This document shows, piece after piece, positions 1 to 5,230 of a stretch of DNA of 5,266 nt (position 1 is the stretch's first letter; every line of letters starts with the position of its first letter). Under the pieces are notes generated by a model that saw only the letters and a list, made by a program, of their open reading frames with translations, was not told the origin of the DNA and did no database searches. Where the stretch lies: positions 1-5,266 of the forward strand of contig JAHJCW010000317.1 in NCBI GenBank assembly GCA_018812885.1, read 5' to 3'. The translations under genes were made by a program, and so were the position numbers. This DNA comes from a bacterium (GTDB taxonomy: Bacteria > Fidelibacterota > Marinisomatia > Marinisomatales > JAHJCW01).

Positions 1-4
1 CGCA

Positions 5-1195
5 TTAATGATATACTGTTACGCCACGAGTTTCTAATTGAGGGATATAAGTATTGATCGAGGTTGTACTTAACGGATTATTTGTCAAATCAACTATATC
101 TCCATTATCAATGCCACTATTTTGGGTTAAAGGATATATATCAATGATTTGATTACCACCTAAACCGAGTTCTTTTAAATTTATAAGAGAACTTAAGAAA
201 TTTATGTTAATAATCTGATTATCATCTAAATAAAGAAGAATTAAATTAATTAAACCCGACAATGAACTTATATCAACAATCTGATTGCCGCCTAAACTAA
301 GAACTTGTAGGTACCTAAAACCGCTTAATGAACTTATATCAATAATCGAATTATCCCGTAAATCAAGATTTAATAAATTTATACAATATTCAATTCCGGA
401 TATATTCGAAACATTCCAACCGTTTCCATTAAGCGCAGTAATGGTCTCTAGATTTATATCAGTAATATCGCCGGTAGGTTTATTGAGAGTTACTCTTATT
501 AATGCTTCAAAACTAGCATCAGAAAATGTGACAACAGTACTTGGTCGTTGGACAGTCACTATCGTAGTAGTATTATGAACCCAACCTTCACTATCTTTTA
601 CTTCGAGTTTAACTGTATATGATCCTTCTATTGTGTATTGATGCGTTGTTGTCTTTGTTGTACTATAATTTGTGTCATATGTGCCATCATTATTCCAATC
701 CCATCTTACTTGCAATACATCCGTTGCATCCTCGTTATCACTGCTGCCACTTGCATCAAAATTAAATATAGTGTTTACAGTCCCAATAGCCGGATTGACT
801 GTAAATGATGCTGTTGGTCCTGTATTAGCTATAGAAACAGTAACTGTCTTAGTTATTGTGTTGGTCAGCCCTTCACTATCCATTACCTCAAGTACGATTG
901 TATAGGTCCCTGCTATATCATATTGGTGAGTTGCTGTTTTAGCTGTACTATAATCTGTATCCCATACACCATCATTGTTCCAATCCCATCTTACTTGTAA
1001 AACATCCGTTGCATCCTCATTATCGCTACTACCACTCGCATCAAATGTAAATGTAGTTATAGTCGTTCCTGATGTTGGATTAATTATGAATAAAGCAGTT
1101 GGTGCTGTATTCTCAGAAGTTGTTGGATTGCTTTTACAAGATATAGTAATAATTAAAGTCGTTAGAGCTAATGTTAAAAATAATTTGTTAAACAT
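5..1195 (-). CDS. Secreted lipoprotein with two PKD domains and C-terminal leucine-rich repeats
   Basis: Complete gene of 396 residues. The ATG at 1195 is preferred over an upstream in-frame GTG at 1213 because AAGGAAA lies just before it and because the protein then begins with a signal peptide (residues 1-19, Lys then a hydrophobic stretch) ending in a lipobox-like TIS-Cys20. The Thr at -3 makes the lipobox atypical. Two PKD domains follow (about 31-122 and 125-217); both contain an identical 26-residue segment with the WDWNNDG motif. A cap (about 222-262) leads into 22-residue leucine-rich repeats (about 274-361) of the internalin/SDS22 type, with the pattern LxxLxLxxNQIxDI. The C-terminus ends in a typical closing segment (IPQLETRGVTV). 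PKD and LRR domains are known from surface adhesion and protein or polysaccharide binding, so a cell-envelope binding role is inferred. No catalytic domain is visible. It is divergent from the neighbouring genes and outside the repeat-flanked array. Confidence 0.9.
   Translation of the reverse strand: MFNKLFLTLALTTLIITISCKSNPTTSENTAPTALFIINPTSGTTITTFTFDASGSSDNEDATDVLQVRWDWNNDGVWDTDYSTAKTATHQYDIAGTYTIVLEVMDSEGLTNTITKTVTVSIANTGPTASFTVNPAIGTVNTIFNFDASGSSDNEDATDVLQVRWDWNNDGTYDTNYSTTKTTTHQYTIEGSYTVKLEVKDSEGWVHNTTTIVTVQRPSTVVTFSDASFEALIRVTLNKPTGDITDINLETITALNGNGWNVSNISGIEYCINLLNLDLRDNSIIDISSLSGFRYLQVLSLGGNQIVDISSLSGLINLILLYLDDNQIININFLSSLINLKELGLGGNQIIDIYPLTQNSGIDNGDIVDLTNNPLSTTSINTYIPQLETRGVTVYH
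113..376 (-). repeat. Leucine-rich repeat coding units of 66 bp
   Basis: Four consecutive units of 22 codons (residues 274-295, 296-317, 318-339 and 340-361) encode leucine-rich repeats with conserved NQI/NSI and DISSL segments. The last unit is less regular. Confidence 0.75.
545..1105 (-). repeat. Tandem pair of PKD-domain coding repeats
   Basis: Two adjacent coding units offset by 285 bp (95 codons) encode the two PKD domains of the lipoprotein. Residues 51-76 and 146-171 are identical, yet the matching DNA (968-1045 and 683-760) differs at 9 of 78 positions, all silent. This is an internal domain duplication that is not recent. Confidence 0.85.
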
Positions 1196-1261
1196 AAGTC
1201 TTTCCTTTCTCACAATAATGTTGATATAAATTAATAGTTTATTTCTCCCACAATGTTTAAA

Positions 1262-1290
1262 ATATTACCATTACAATTTATTATTAACAA
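1262..1290 (-). promoter_or_regulatory. Possible sigma70-type promoter of the lipoprotein gene
   Basis: On the minus strand TTGTTA (1285-1290) and TAATAT (1262-1267) are separated by 17 nt, about 67 nt upstream of the ATG. The surrounding DNA is very AT-rich, so chance matches are likely. Confidence 0.3.
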
Positions 1291-1335
1291 TGATAATCGG
1301 ATTTTAATATTCGGTTAGAGCATATTTTAATCTTA

Positions 1336-1516
1336 TTGTGTGCGAGAGTGCTTTATAGACTACAAAAACACTCCGCTCTCCAAAGGGATGGTGGGTACGC
1401 TAATAAATCGGTATCCCGCAGGCATCCACATTTCGGCGATGCTAAACGATGCCAAATGAACGATTGGATTACAAATACAATCCACTGTAATCCACAGAAA
1501 GTGTATCCACAATGTG
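1336..1516 (+). repeat. Interspersed intergenic repeat, copy A (type-1 5' flank, core, tail)
   Basis: Occupies most of the gap between the divergent lipoprotein and GNAT genes. The 5' flank (1336-1404) begins TTGTGTGC and aligns with that of copy E. The core (1405-1467, 63 bp) begins AAATCGGTATCCCGCAGG and is shared with copies C, D and E. It contains an imperfect hairpin, CATTT (1429-1433) plus GGC against GCCAAATG (1451-1458). The tail (about 1489-1516) contains two ATCCACA motifs and matches copies B and C. Short frames cross this repeat on both strands but none looks like a gene. Lengths are from alignment by eye. Confidence 0.85.
1466..1493 (+). promoter_or_regulatory. Inverted repeat inside copy A
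   Basis: GGATTACA (1466-1473) and TGTAATCC (1486-1493) form a perfect 8-bp stem with a 12-nt loop. The overlapping TGGATT (1465-1470) can instead pair with AATCCA (1479-1484), so two exclusive hairpins are possible. It has no U-tract and is not a classic terminator. Function unknown. Confidence 0.45.
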
Positions 1517-1542
1517 CATATATTTTACTGTTTTTGTTTTTA

Positions 1543-1571
1543 TTGACAATTAATTGCTGAATAATTAGACT
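1543..1571 (+). promoter_or_regulatory. Probable promoter of the GNAT gene
   Basis: A perfect TTGACA -35 hexamer (1543-1548) is followed after 17 nt by TAGACT (1566-1571), a 4/6 match to the -10 consensus. Predicted transcription would start near 1578, giving a leader of about 39 nt. It lies just downstream of the tail of repeat copy A. Confidence 0.45.
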
Positions 1572-1616
1572 CTTGTCACTAATCAATGTCTTTTATAACT
1601 GTCAGGGAGAATAATT

Positions 1617-2201
1617 ATGATTAAAAATATCAAATTAAAAGATGGCACAGAAATCTTATTTCGTCCTCTTAAAAAGAAAGACAAGAATCAATTAACTGTA
1701 TTTTTCAAATCTCTTCCAAAAGAAGATAGACTTTATTTGCGAAGGGACATAACTGATAAAGAGACTATTAAACAAGTAATTATATCATCAAAGTCAGGAG
1801 AGAGTCCACGAATAATTGCTCTGGACAAAGACAATATTGTAGCATACGGACTTTTAGAATTGGAAAAAAGGCAATGGAATAAACATTCTTGTGAAATCAG
1901 GCTACTTATATCAAAAGCTTATCGAAGAAAAGGGTTGGGAATGCTATTAGCACGTGAATTGTATTCATTAGCAATTAGTGAAAAAGTCGAAGAAATAATT
2001 GTAAAAATGATGAAGCCACAAAAGGCAGCTATAAGCATCTTCAAACGGATGGGCTTCAAAGAGGAAGCGGTGCTATATGATTATGCAATAGATTTAGAAG
2101 GAAGGAAACAAAACCTTATAATTATGCGTTGCAATGTAAATGAAATGTGGAAAGAGCTTGAAGAGTATTTAGAAGATTCTGATTGGCAAAGGACACGTTA
2201 G
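1617..2201 (+). CDS. GNAT-family N-acetyltransferase
   Basis: 194 residues, the usual size for a single-domain GNAT enzyme, which transfers an acetyl group from acetyl-CoA to an amine. The ATG at 1617 follows AGGGAGA (1604-1610) with 6 nt spacing. The N-terminus (LKDGTEILFRPLKKKD) is the typical first strand and helix of this subgroup, followed by a 'slPkEDrlYLRRDI' segment common in acetyltransferases with this start. Motif A is Tyr102-RRKGLG (RxxGxG, residues 103-108), which binds the CoA pyrophosphate; motif B is the segment at about 137-156 (KAAISIFKRMGFKEE). The substrate cannot be deduced: GNATs modify antibiotics, protein N-termini, lysines or small molecules. The C-terminal tail (about 172-194) is charged and probably helical. 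The gene stands alone, bracketed by repeat A and the tail remnant B, so it is probably monocistronic. Confidence 0.9.
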   Translation: MIKNIKLKDGTEILFRPLKKKDKNQLTVFFKSLPKEDRLYLRRDITDKETIKQVIISSKSGESPRIIALDKDNIVAYGLLELEKRQWNKHSCEIRLLISKAYRRKGLGMLLARELYSLAISEKVEEIIVKMMKPQKAAISIFKRMGFKEEAVLYDYAIDLEGRKQNLIIMRCNVNEMWKELEEYLEDSDWQRTR

Positions 2202-2283
2202 TCTAAAATATCTATTCTCTGCCTTCATTAGTAAGCTCTAAACAGTATAAACTTCGTCGTAATGGACTTAATAAAGTAGTTTT

Positions 2284-2309
2284 GTATCAACAGAAAGTGT
2301 ATCCACAAT
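2284..2309 (+). repeat. Interspersed repeat, copy B (tail remnant only)
   Basis: Contains CAGAAAGTGTATCCACAAT, as in the tails of copies A and C; the first motif is altered to ATCAACA. No core or 5' flank is recognisable in 2202-2283, which otherwise holds no feature I can support. It looks like a decayed or partial copy between the GNAT gene and the next gene. Confidence 0.7.
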
Positions 2310-2338
2310 ATAGTTTAATTTTAATTATATTAAATAAA

Positions 2339-2401
2339 ATGTGATTAGTCGAAATATATTGTAATAATAATATGTTTAGAATTAATTTTTATCAATCACA
2401 T
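2339..2401 (+). promoter_or_regulatory. Separated inverted repeat upstream of the four-helix membrane protein gene
   Basis: ATGTGATT (2339-2346) and AATCACAT (2394-2401) are perfect 8-bp complements, 47 nt apart, ending just before the ribosome binding site. It could be a regulator site pair or a large leader hairpin. The spacing is far too long for a CRP site despite the TGTGA half. Chance is possible in such AT-rich DNA. Confidence 0.3.
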
Positions 2402-2407
2402 ACTAAT

Positions 2408-2416
2408 AGGAGGTGA
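2408..2416 (+). promoter_or_regulatory. Strong Shine-Dalgarno site that decides the start
   Basis: AGGAGGTGA is a full match to the anti-SD complement. It lies 5 nt (counted from AGGAGG) before ATG 2419 and overlaps an in-frame GTG at 2413, so ATG 2419 is the real start. Confidence 0.85.
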
Positions 2417-2418
2417 TT

Positions 2419-2799
2419 ATGAAGTTTAAAACTTTAATGATAATTAAGGCTATTGTATGTCTTGGATTTGGTCCTCTATTATTATTCTTGCCCGCCCAAC
2501 TCTTAAACCTATTAGGCACTACTTATGGTCCAGGTGCTGCATTAACTGCTCGTGAATACGGTGCTGCTTTAATGGGAAATATGATGCTTACTTGGTTTGC
2601 AAGAAATGTTGGTAAATCCATTGCACGAAAAGCAATTATATTGCATTTGTTCGTTTATGATGCTATTGCTTTGATAGCCACTTTAATAATTCAACTGTCA
2701 GGTGGATTAAATGCATTGGGTTGGAGCATTGTGTTTGTTTACTTCTTCTTTACAATAGGATTTGGATATTTCCTAATTCAAGAAAACAAAACAAAATAA
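2419..2799 (+). CDS. Small four-helix integral membrane protein, family not identified
   Basis: 126 residues from ATG 2419. The protein is strongly hydrophobic with four likely transmembrane helices at about 7-29, 43-60, 70-92 and 99-120. The first loop carries a distinctive GTTYGPGAALTAREYGAAL segment (33-51), followed by LTWFARNVGKSIARKAI, which puts several Arg and Lys between helices 2 and 3. The C-terminus (QENKTK) is short and charged. The pattern resembles the many small uncharacterised four-helix proteins (DUF type) of bacterial genomes; I recognise neither a catalytic motif nor a transporter signature. It has its own strong ribosome binding site and is separated from both neighbours by repeat sequence, so it is probably an independent unit. 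Function not deducible from sequence. Confidence 0.88.
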   Translation: MKFKTLMIIKAIVCLGFGPLLLFLPAQLLNLLGTTYGPGAALTAREYGAALMGNMMLTWFARNVGKSIARKAIILHLFVYDAIALIATLIIQLSGGLNALGWSIVFVYFFFTIGFGYFLIQENKTK

Positions 2800-2920
2800 A
2801 TTGTAATATATTAATATAATAACGGGGTGGGTTCTCCTGATTGTATTTATATCATTCCTGAAAACCTGCCTCGTCTTTGGTTACTTTTCTTGTCCATTTC
2901 GATTAGCTTTGTCTTAATAT
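2800..2920 (+). other. Intergenic stretch without recognisable feature
   Basis: Begins with an AT palindrome, followed by a GC-richer patch around 2822-2880 unlike its surroundings. A 16-codon frame on the minus strand (2847-2897) is basic (KKSNQRRGR) but too short to support. No clear terminator for the preceding gene is seen. The rest of the gap to 3147 is repeat copy C and a short leader. Confidence 0.4.
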
Positions 2921-3084
2921 GACAGCACTCTGTTTAATATACTGTCAAAGAAAATTTAATTAAATCGGTATCTCGCAGGTATCCACATTTATGCGATGCT
3001 AAACGGTGCGAAATGAACGATTGGAGGATTACTCTATATTATATCCTATCAATTGTATCCACAGAAAGTGTATCCACAATGTGG
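2921..3084 (+). repeat. Interspersed intergenic repeat, copy C (type-2 5' flank, core, tail)
   Basis: The 5' flank (2921-2961) aligns with that of copy D and can form a GACAG/CTGTC stem; in D the stem is kept with G-U pairs. The core is 2962-3024 (63 bp), with CATTT (2986-2990) opposite AAATG (3011-3015). The tail (3053-3084) has two ATCCACA motifs 15 nt apart and ends in CCACAATGTGG. Copies A and C share the tail and lack a 10-nt insertion found in the cores of D and E. Confidence 0.85.
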
Positions 3085-3147
3085 TTATATTTGACTCTGT
3101 TAAAATAAGTTAACTAACTTTTAAAGACCACATAAATAGAATTAAAT

Positions 3148-3855
3148 ATGAAAACCGAATTTGATTTAATAGGATTTGATGCAGATGATACCCTTTGGAT
3201 AAACCAACCAAACTATGATGACGCTGAAAATGAGTATTGTGAATTGCTTTCCAATTATATTCCCACCGAAGATGTTTCTAAAGAACTATACAACACTGAG
3301 ATGCAAAACCTTTCCTTATATGGATATGGTGCGAAAAGTTTTATGTTATCAATGATTGAAACAGCAATTAGAATTACTAATAACGAAGTAACACAAACTA
3401 TAATAAATGAAATCATAATTCTTGGGAAGAAACTTATTAATAGACCTGTATCATTGTTAAATGGGGTACAGGAAGTGCTGGAGTTTTTTAATGAAACAGG
3501 CATTATAATTATATTAGTGACAAAGGGTGATTTGATTGACCAAGAAAGAAAACTACATAATTCCAGTCTTGAGAAATACTTTCACCATATAGAAATTATG
3601 AGTGATAAAAAAGAATTAGATTATTTGAAACTACTATCTCATTTAGATATTTCACCAGAGCGTTTCTTAATGATAGGCAATTCTATGAAGTCTGATATAA
3701 TACCTGTTTTAAATATTGGTGGATTTGGAATACACGTCCCCTATCATACAACCTGGCAACACGAAGATGTTAAAAAAATTGATAACCATCCTAATCTGAC
3801 CGAAATAGATAATATTAGTGAAATTATTAAACTTTTTAGTAATCAAAATAGTTAG
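3148..3855 (+). CDS. HAD-superfamily hydrolase (haloacid dehalogenase-like phosphatase)
   Basis: 235 residues, the normal length of a HAD subfamily I (COG1011-like) phosphohydrolase. All four HAD motifs are visible: motif I DADDTLW with nucleophile Asp11 and general acid/base Asp13; motif II at LVTKGD with Thr125; motif III Lys154 or Lys155 in SDKKELDY; motif IV GNSMKSDI with Mg-binding Asp183. The helical cap lies between motifs I and II (about 20-100). The PYHTTWQHE segment (198-206) is typical of the YfnB-like branch. Such enzymes dephosphorylate small phosphometabolites in the cytoplasm; the substrate here is unknown. No Shine-Dalgarno sequence precedes ATG 3148, unlike its neighbours, but the first motif sits at residue 11 as expected, so the start is credible. 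It is bracketed by repeat copies C and D and by direct repeats CTCTGTTAAAA. Confidence 0.93.
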   Translation: MKTEFDLIGFDADDTLWINQPNYDDAENEYCELLSNYIPTEDVSKELYNTEMQNLSLYGYGAKSFMLSMIETAIRITNNEVTQTIINEIIILGKKLINRPVSLLNGVQEVLEFFNETGIIIILVTKGDLIDQERKLHNSSLEKYFHHIEIMSDKKELDYLKLLSHLDISPERFLMIGNSMKSDIIPVLNIGGFGIHVPYHTTWQHEDVKKIDNHPNLTEIDNISEIIKLFSNQNS

Positions 3856-3869
3856 TTCTTTTCTATATA

Positions 3870-3988
3870 GGCAGTGCTCTGTTAAAAATATTGTCAAAGA
3901 AGATATCAGTTTAAATCGGTATCCCGCAGGTATCCACATTTCAGCGATGCATAGTGGTGCGAAACGGTGCGAAATGAACTATTGAAGG
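3870..3988 (+). repeat. Interspersed intergenic repeat, copy D (type-2 5' flank, core, tRNA-linked 3' side)
   Basis: The 5' flank (3870-3912) matches copy C. The core (3913-3988) starts AAATCGG and contains CATTTC (3937-3942) opposite GAAATG (3971-3976). It has the ATAGTGGTGCG insertion shared only with copy E, which makes a short tandem GGTGCGAAA. Instead of the A/C tail, it runs into the tRNA-type terminator and tRNA fragment. Confidence 0.85.
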
Positions 3989-4037
3989 AAAAAACAAAGA
4001 GAGTTAGAAGACTCTACTACGTTCTCCTAACTCTTTG
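3989..4037 (-). terminator. Rho-independent terminator next to the tRNA-Pro 3' fragment
   Basis: Reading on the minus strand, CAAAGAGTTAG (4037-4027) pairs with CTAAC plus TCTCTTTG (4007-3995, two-base bulge) and is followed by GTTTTTT. It is paralogous to the hairpin after the intact tRNA at 5170-5206, and has the better U-tract of the two. Confidence 0.7.
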
Positions 4038-4059
4038 TGTATACTACCTTTATCTATCG

Positions 4060-4095
4060 TCGGGGCGAAAAGATTTGAACTTTCGACCTCTTAAT
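4060..4095 (-). pseudogene. 3' fragment of a tRNA-Pro gene
   Basis: On the minus strand the last 36 nt of a tRNA are recognisable: the 3' strand of the anticodon stem, variable loop AGGTC, T-arm GAAAG-TTCAAAT-CTTTT (with one G-U pair), acceptor 3' strand CGCCCCG and discriminator A. It aligns without gaps to 5231-5266. Further upstream the anticodon loop and stem do not match, and no complementary acceptor strand (CGGGGCG) is found in the next 100 nt, so this is a tRNA 3' end without a body. AGCAATAGAGCGC near 4128-4140 resembles a D-arm but is not placed to complete the cloverleaf. Confidence 0.7.
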
Positions 4096-4172
4096 CTCGA
4101 GTATATCTTCTTATTTAATTAATAAGCGCTCTATTGCTTTTAGTCTTCATTTATATTTACTTTTAGATAATA

Positions 4173-4194
4173 TGCAGGTACTAATAAGTACGCA
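4173..4194. other. Short inverted repeat in the 4096-4289 gap
   Basis: GTACT (4178-4182) and AGTAC (4187-4191) form a stem with a 4-nt loop, extendable by TGC/GCA across a 2-nt bulge. It lies about 95 nt upstream of the next gene. The rest of the 4096-4289 gap is plain AT-rich sequence, with no convincing promoter. Confidence 0.3.
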
Positions 4195-4289
4195 GTTATT
4201 ATGAGTTATGTTTTAATTCCGTATTTGATTCGTCTGAATATTGATGACTTTAGTAAATAATATTTATCATACATATAAGGACTAAGAAA

Positions 4290-4787
4290 ATGGATATTTG
4301 GTCATGGATAATTGTTTCTCTCATTATCCTCATAGCGATTTTACTTGTGTTTGAAACTCTATCACTACAAAAAAAAGAGAAAGATAATATCATTCCTCTA
4401 TTTGCAGCAATATATCAAACTAAAGAGTATATAAATTTTGCATCAACTTTTCATAATCATTTTTCAAAAATAAAAACACAATTACCACAAATAAGCGAGA
4501 GGGAATTTGCAAAATATTTTATATCCTTATTAAATAAATCATCTGTATTAGCTAATGTAACATTTTGGCGTGCCGAAAAGGTTTTCGATTCTATAAAAAA
4601 TCAATCAATCAATAATGCCACTATGTTAAGTGAAGATAAAGAATTGACAGAAGATTTATTAAAGTCCAAATTTGGAAGTGATTATGATAACTATGATTTT
4701 AATTTACACAGTGATAACCTTGCTTCCATTCATAAAATATTGAAAGAAGAGATTGATATAATAGTACTCGAGAACACAAAAAAGTAA
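4290..4787 (+). CDS. Small membrane-anchored protein of unknown function
   Basis: 165 residues. ATG 4290 follows AAGGA (4277-4281) with 8 nt spacing. The N-terminus is one strong transmembrane helix (about 5-22, MDIWSW then Ile/Leu/Val-rich), followed by a Lys/Glu-rich segment (27-32) that probably lies in the cytoplasm, so a type of single-pass anchor is likely. The remaining 130 residues look mainly helical and soluble, with acidic stretches (113-123, 131-134) and no cysteine. No catalytic or known domain motif is recognised. It is the only gene between the two tRNA-Pro 3' ends and between repeat copies D and E, so it may be cargo of a small inserted segment. A membrane-linked accessory or defence-type role would be pure speculation. 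Confidence 0.85.
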   Translation: MDIWSWIIVSLIILIAILLVFETLSLQKKEKDNIIPLFAAIYQTKEYINFASTFHNHFSKIKTQLPQISEREFAKYFISLLNKSSVLANVTFWRAEKVFDSIKNQSINNATMLSEDKELTEDLLKSKFGSDYDNYDFNLHSDNLASIHKILKEEIDIIVLENTKK

Positions 4788-4991
4788 AAAAAATACAGTC
4801 AACACAATCAACACTTATAGTATAATTTAGTAGCGTGTACAACGAGCCCAAAGTAAGTTTAAATTAGAAAAGGGTTAAAAAACGATAATAAGTTATTTAT
4901 ATTTAAAAGAATAAATTGCACAACATTTCAATCTTCAAAAATATCAGATATAACCTATACTAATTCTATCCTTTGCGGCATCAATCAATAT

Positions 4992-5009
4992 AAAACGCTT
5001 AGCGTTTTT
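4992..5009 (+). terminator. Possible weak terminator hairpin
   Basis: AAAACGC (4992-4998) pairs with GCGTTTT (5002-5008) around a TTA loop and is followed by one further T and A-rich DNA. It could end transcripts from the preceding gene, although it lies about 200 nt downstream. The stretch 4788-4991 is AT-rich with nothing else recognisable apart from a short direct repeat, TCAACACAATCAACAC, near 4799-4814. Confidence 0.35.
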
Positions 5010-5014
5010 AAAAC

Positions 5015-5157
5015 TTGTGTGTGCAAAAGTGTTTTATAAACAATAAACAACCCCGCCATCCATTAGCGTGGGTGGGTATCGTTCAAAATCGGTATCCCGC
5101 GGTATCCACATTTCTCCGATGCATAGTGGTGCGAAACGGTGCCAAATGATGGAGAGG
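5015..5157 (+). repeat. Interspersed intergenic repeat, copy E (type-1 5' flank, core, tRNA-linked 3' side)
   Basis: The 5' flank (5015-5085) starts TTGTGTGTGC and aligns with copy A, including GTGGGTA before the core. The core (5086-5157) carries the same insertion as D. The CATTT...AAATG arms are present but the inner pairing is poorer; TCTCC/GGAGA can pair instead. It leads into the tRNA-Pro terminator. Confidence 0.85.
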
Positions 5158-5169
5158 TGCTTATATAAC

Positions 5170-5206
5170 AAGAGTTAGAAGATTCTACACTATTCTTCTA
5201 ACTCTT
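5170..5206 (-). terminator. Terminator hairpin of the tRNA-Pro gene
   Basis: AAGAGTTAGAAGA (5170-5182) and TCTTCTAACTCTT (5194-5206) form a perfect 13-bp stem with an 11-nt loop, 24 nt beyond the tRNA 3' end on the minus strand. The following GTTATAT is a weak U-tract. Confidence 0.7.
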
Positions 5207-5230
5207 TGTAATTAATATCTTTAGCTAGCG

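Larger units (their letters stand above)
1336..5206 (+). mobile_element. Candidate repeat-bounded gene-cassette array
   Basis: Four unrelated plus-strand genes lie between repeat copies A, B, C, D and E. Core-to-core distances are 1557, 951 and 1173 bp; the first interval holds two genes with tail remnant B between them. This looks like a cassette array or an accretion hotspot beside tRNA-Pro. No recombinase, transposase or integrase is encoded here, and terminal boundaries are not defined, so mobility is inferred from architecture only. Confidence 0.3.

Noticed and set aside
285..1229. Plus-strand frames opposite the lipoprotein gene
   Set aside because: They are antisense shadows of the PKD and LRR coding sequence; two of them resemble each other only because the PKD domains are repeated.
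1335..1513. Insertion sequence or MITE termini on copy A (ATTGTG at 1335-1340, CACAAT at 1508-1513)
   Set aside because: Only six complementary bases, not reproduced in copies C, D or E, and no target-site duplication is visible.
1336..1586. Overlapping frames of about 75 codons on both strands across repeat copy A
   Set aside because: They run through the conserved repeat and its hairpins, have Cys/His/Arg-rich composition unlike real genes here, lack ribosome binding sites, and are not kept in copies C, D or E.
2339..2401. CRP-type operator (TGTGA...TCACA)
   Set aside because: The half sites are 47 nt apart instead of 6.
2847..2897. 16-codon minus-strand frame encoding a basic peptide
   Set aside because: Too short, without a ribosome binding site or any supporting conservation in the window.
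3255..3939. Minus-strand frames across the HAD gene
   Set aside because: The plus strand encodes a complete HAD protein with all motifs; the minus frames have no start signal or recognisable motif.
4060..4140. Complete second tRNA with a long variable arm
   Set aside because: A possible anticodon-like stem CTTAT/ATAAG and D-arm-like AGCAATAGAGCGC are present, but the loop lacks T33 and no 5' acceptor strand complementary to CGCCCCG exists, so only a 3' fragment is supported.
4241..4270. TTGATG-N18-TATCAT as promoter of the one-helix gene
   Set aside because: Transcription would start at about the Shine-Dalgarno site itself, removing it from the leader; poor match in AT-rich DNA.
1336..5157. 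Canonical integron attC sites
   Set aside because: I looked for the paired RYYYAAC and GTTRRRY boxes at the repeat ends. GTTAGAG, GTTAAAA and GTTAACT near the copies fail the consensus, and no symmetric partner was found. The cassette idea rests on architecture only.
1336..5157. CRISPR array
   Set aside because: Copies are 120-180 bp, about 1 kb apart, with genes between them; there are no short regular repeats with spacers.
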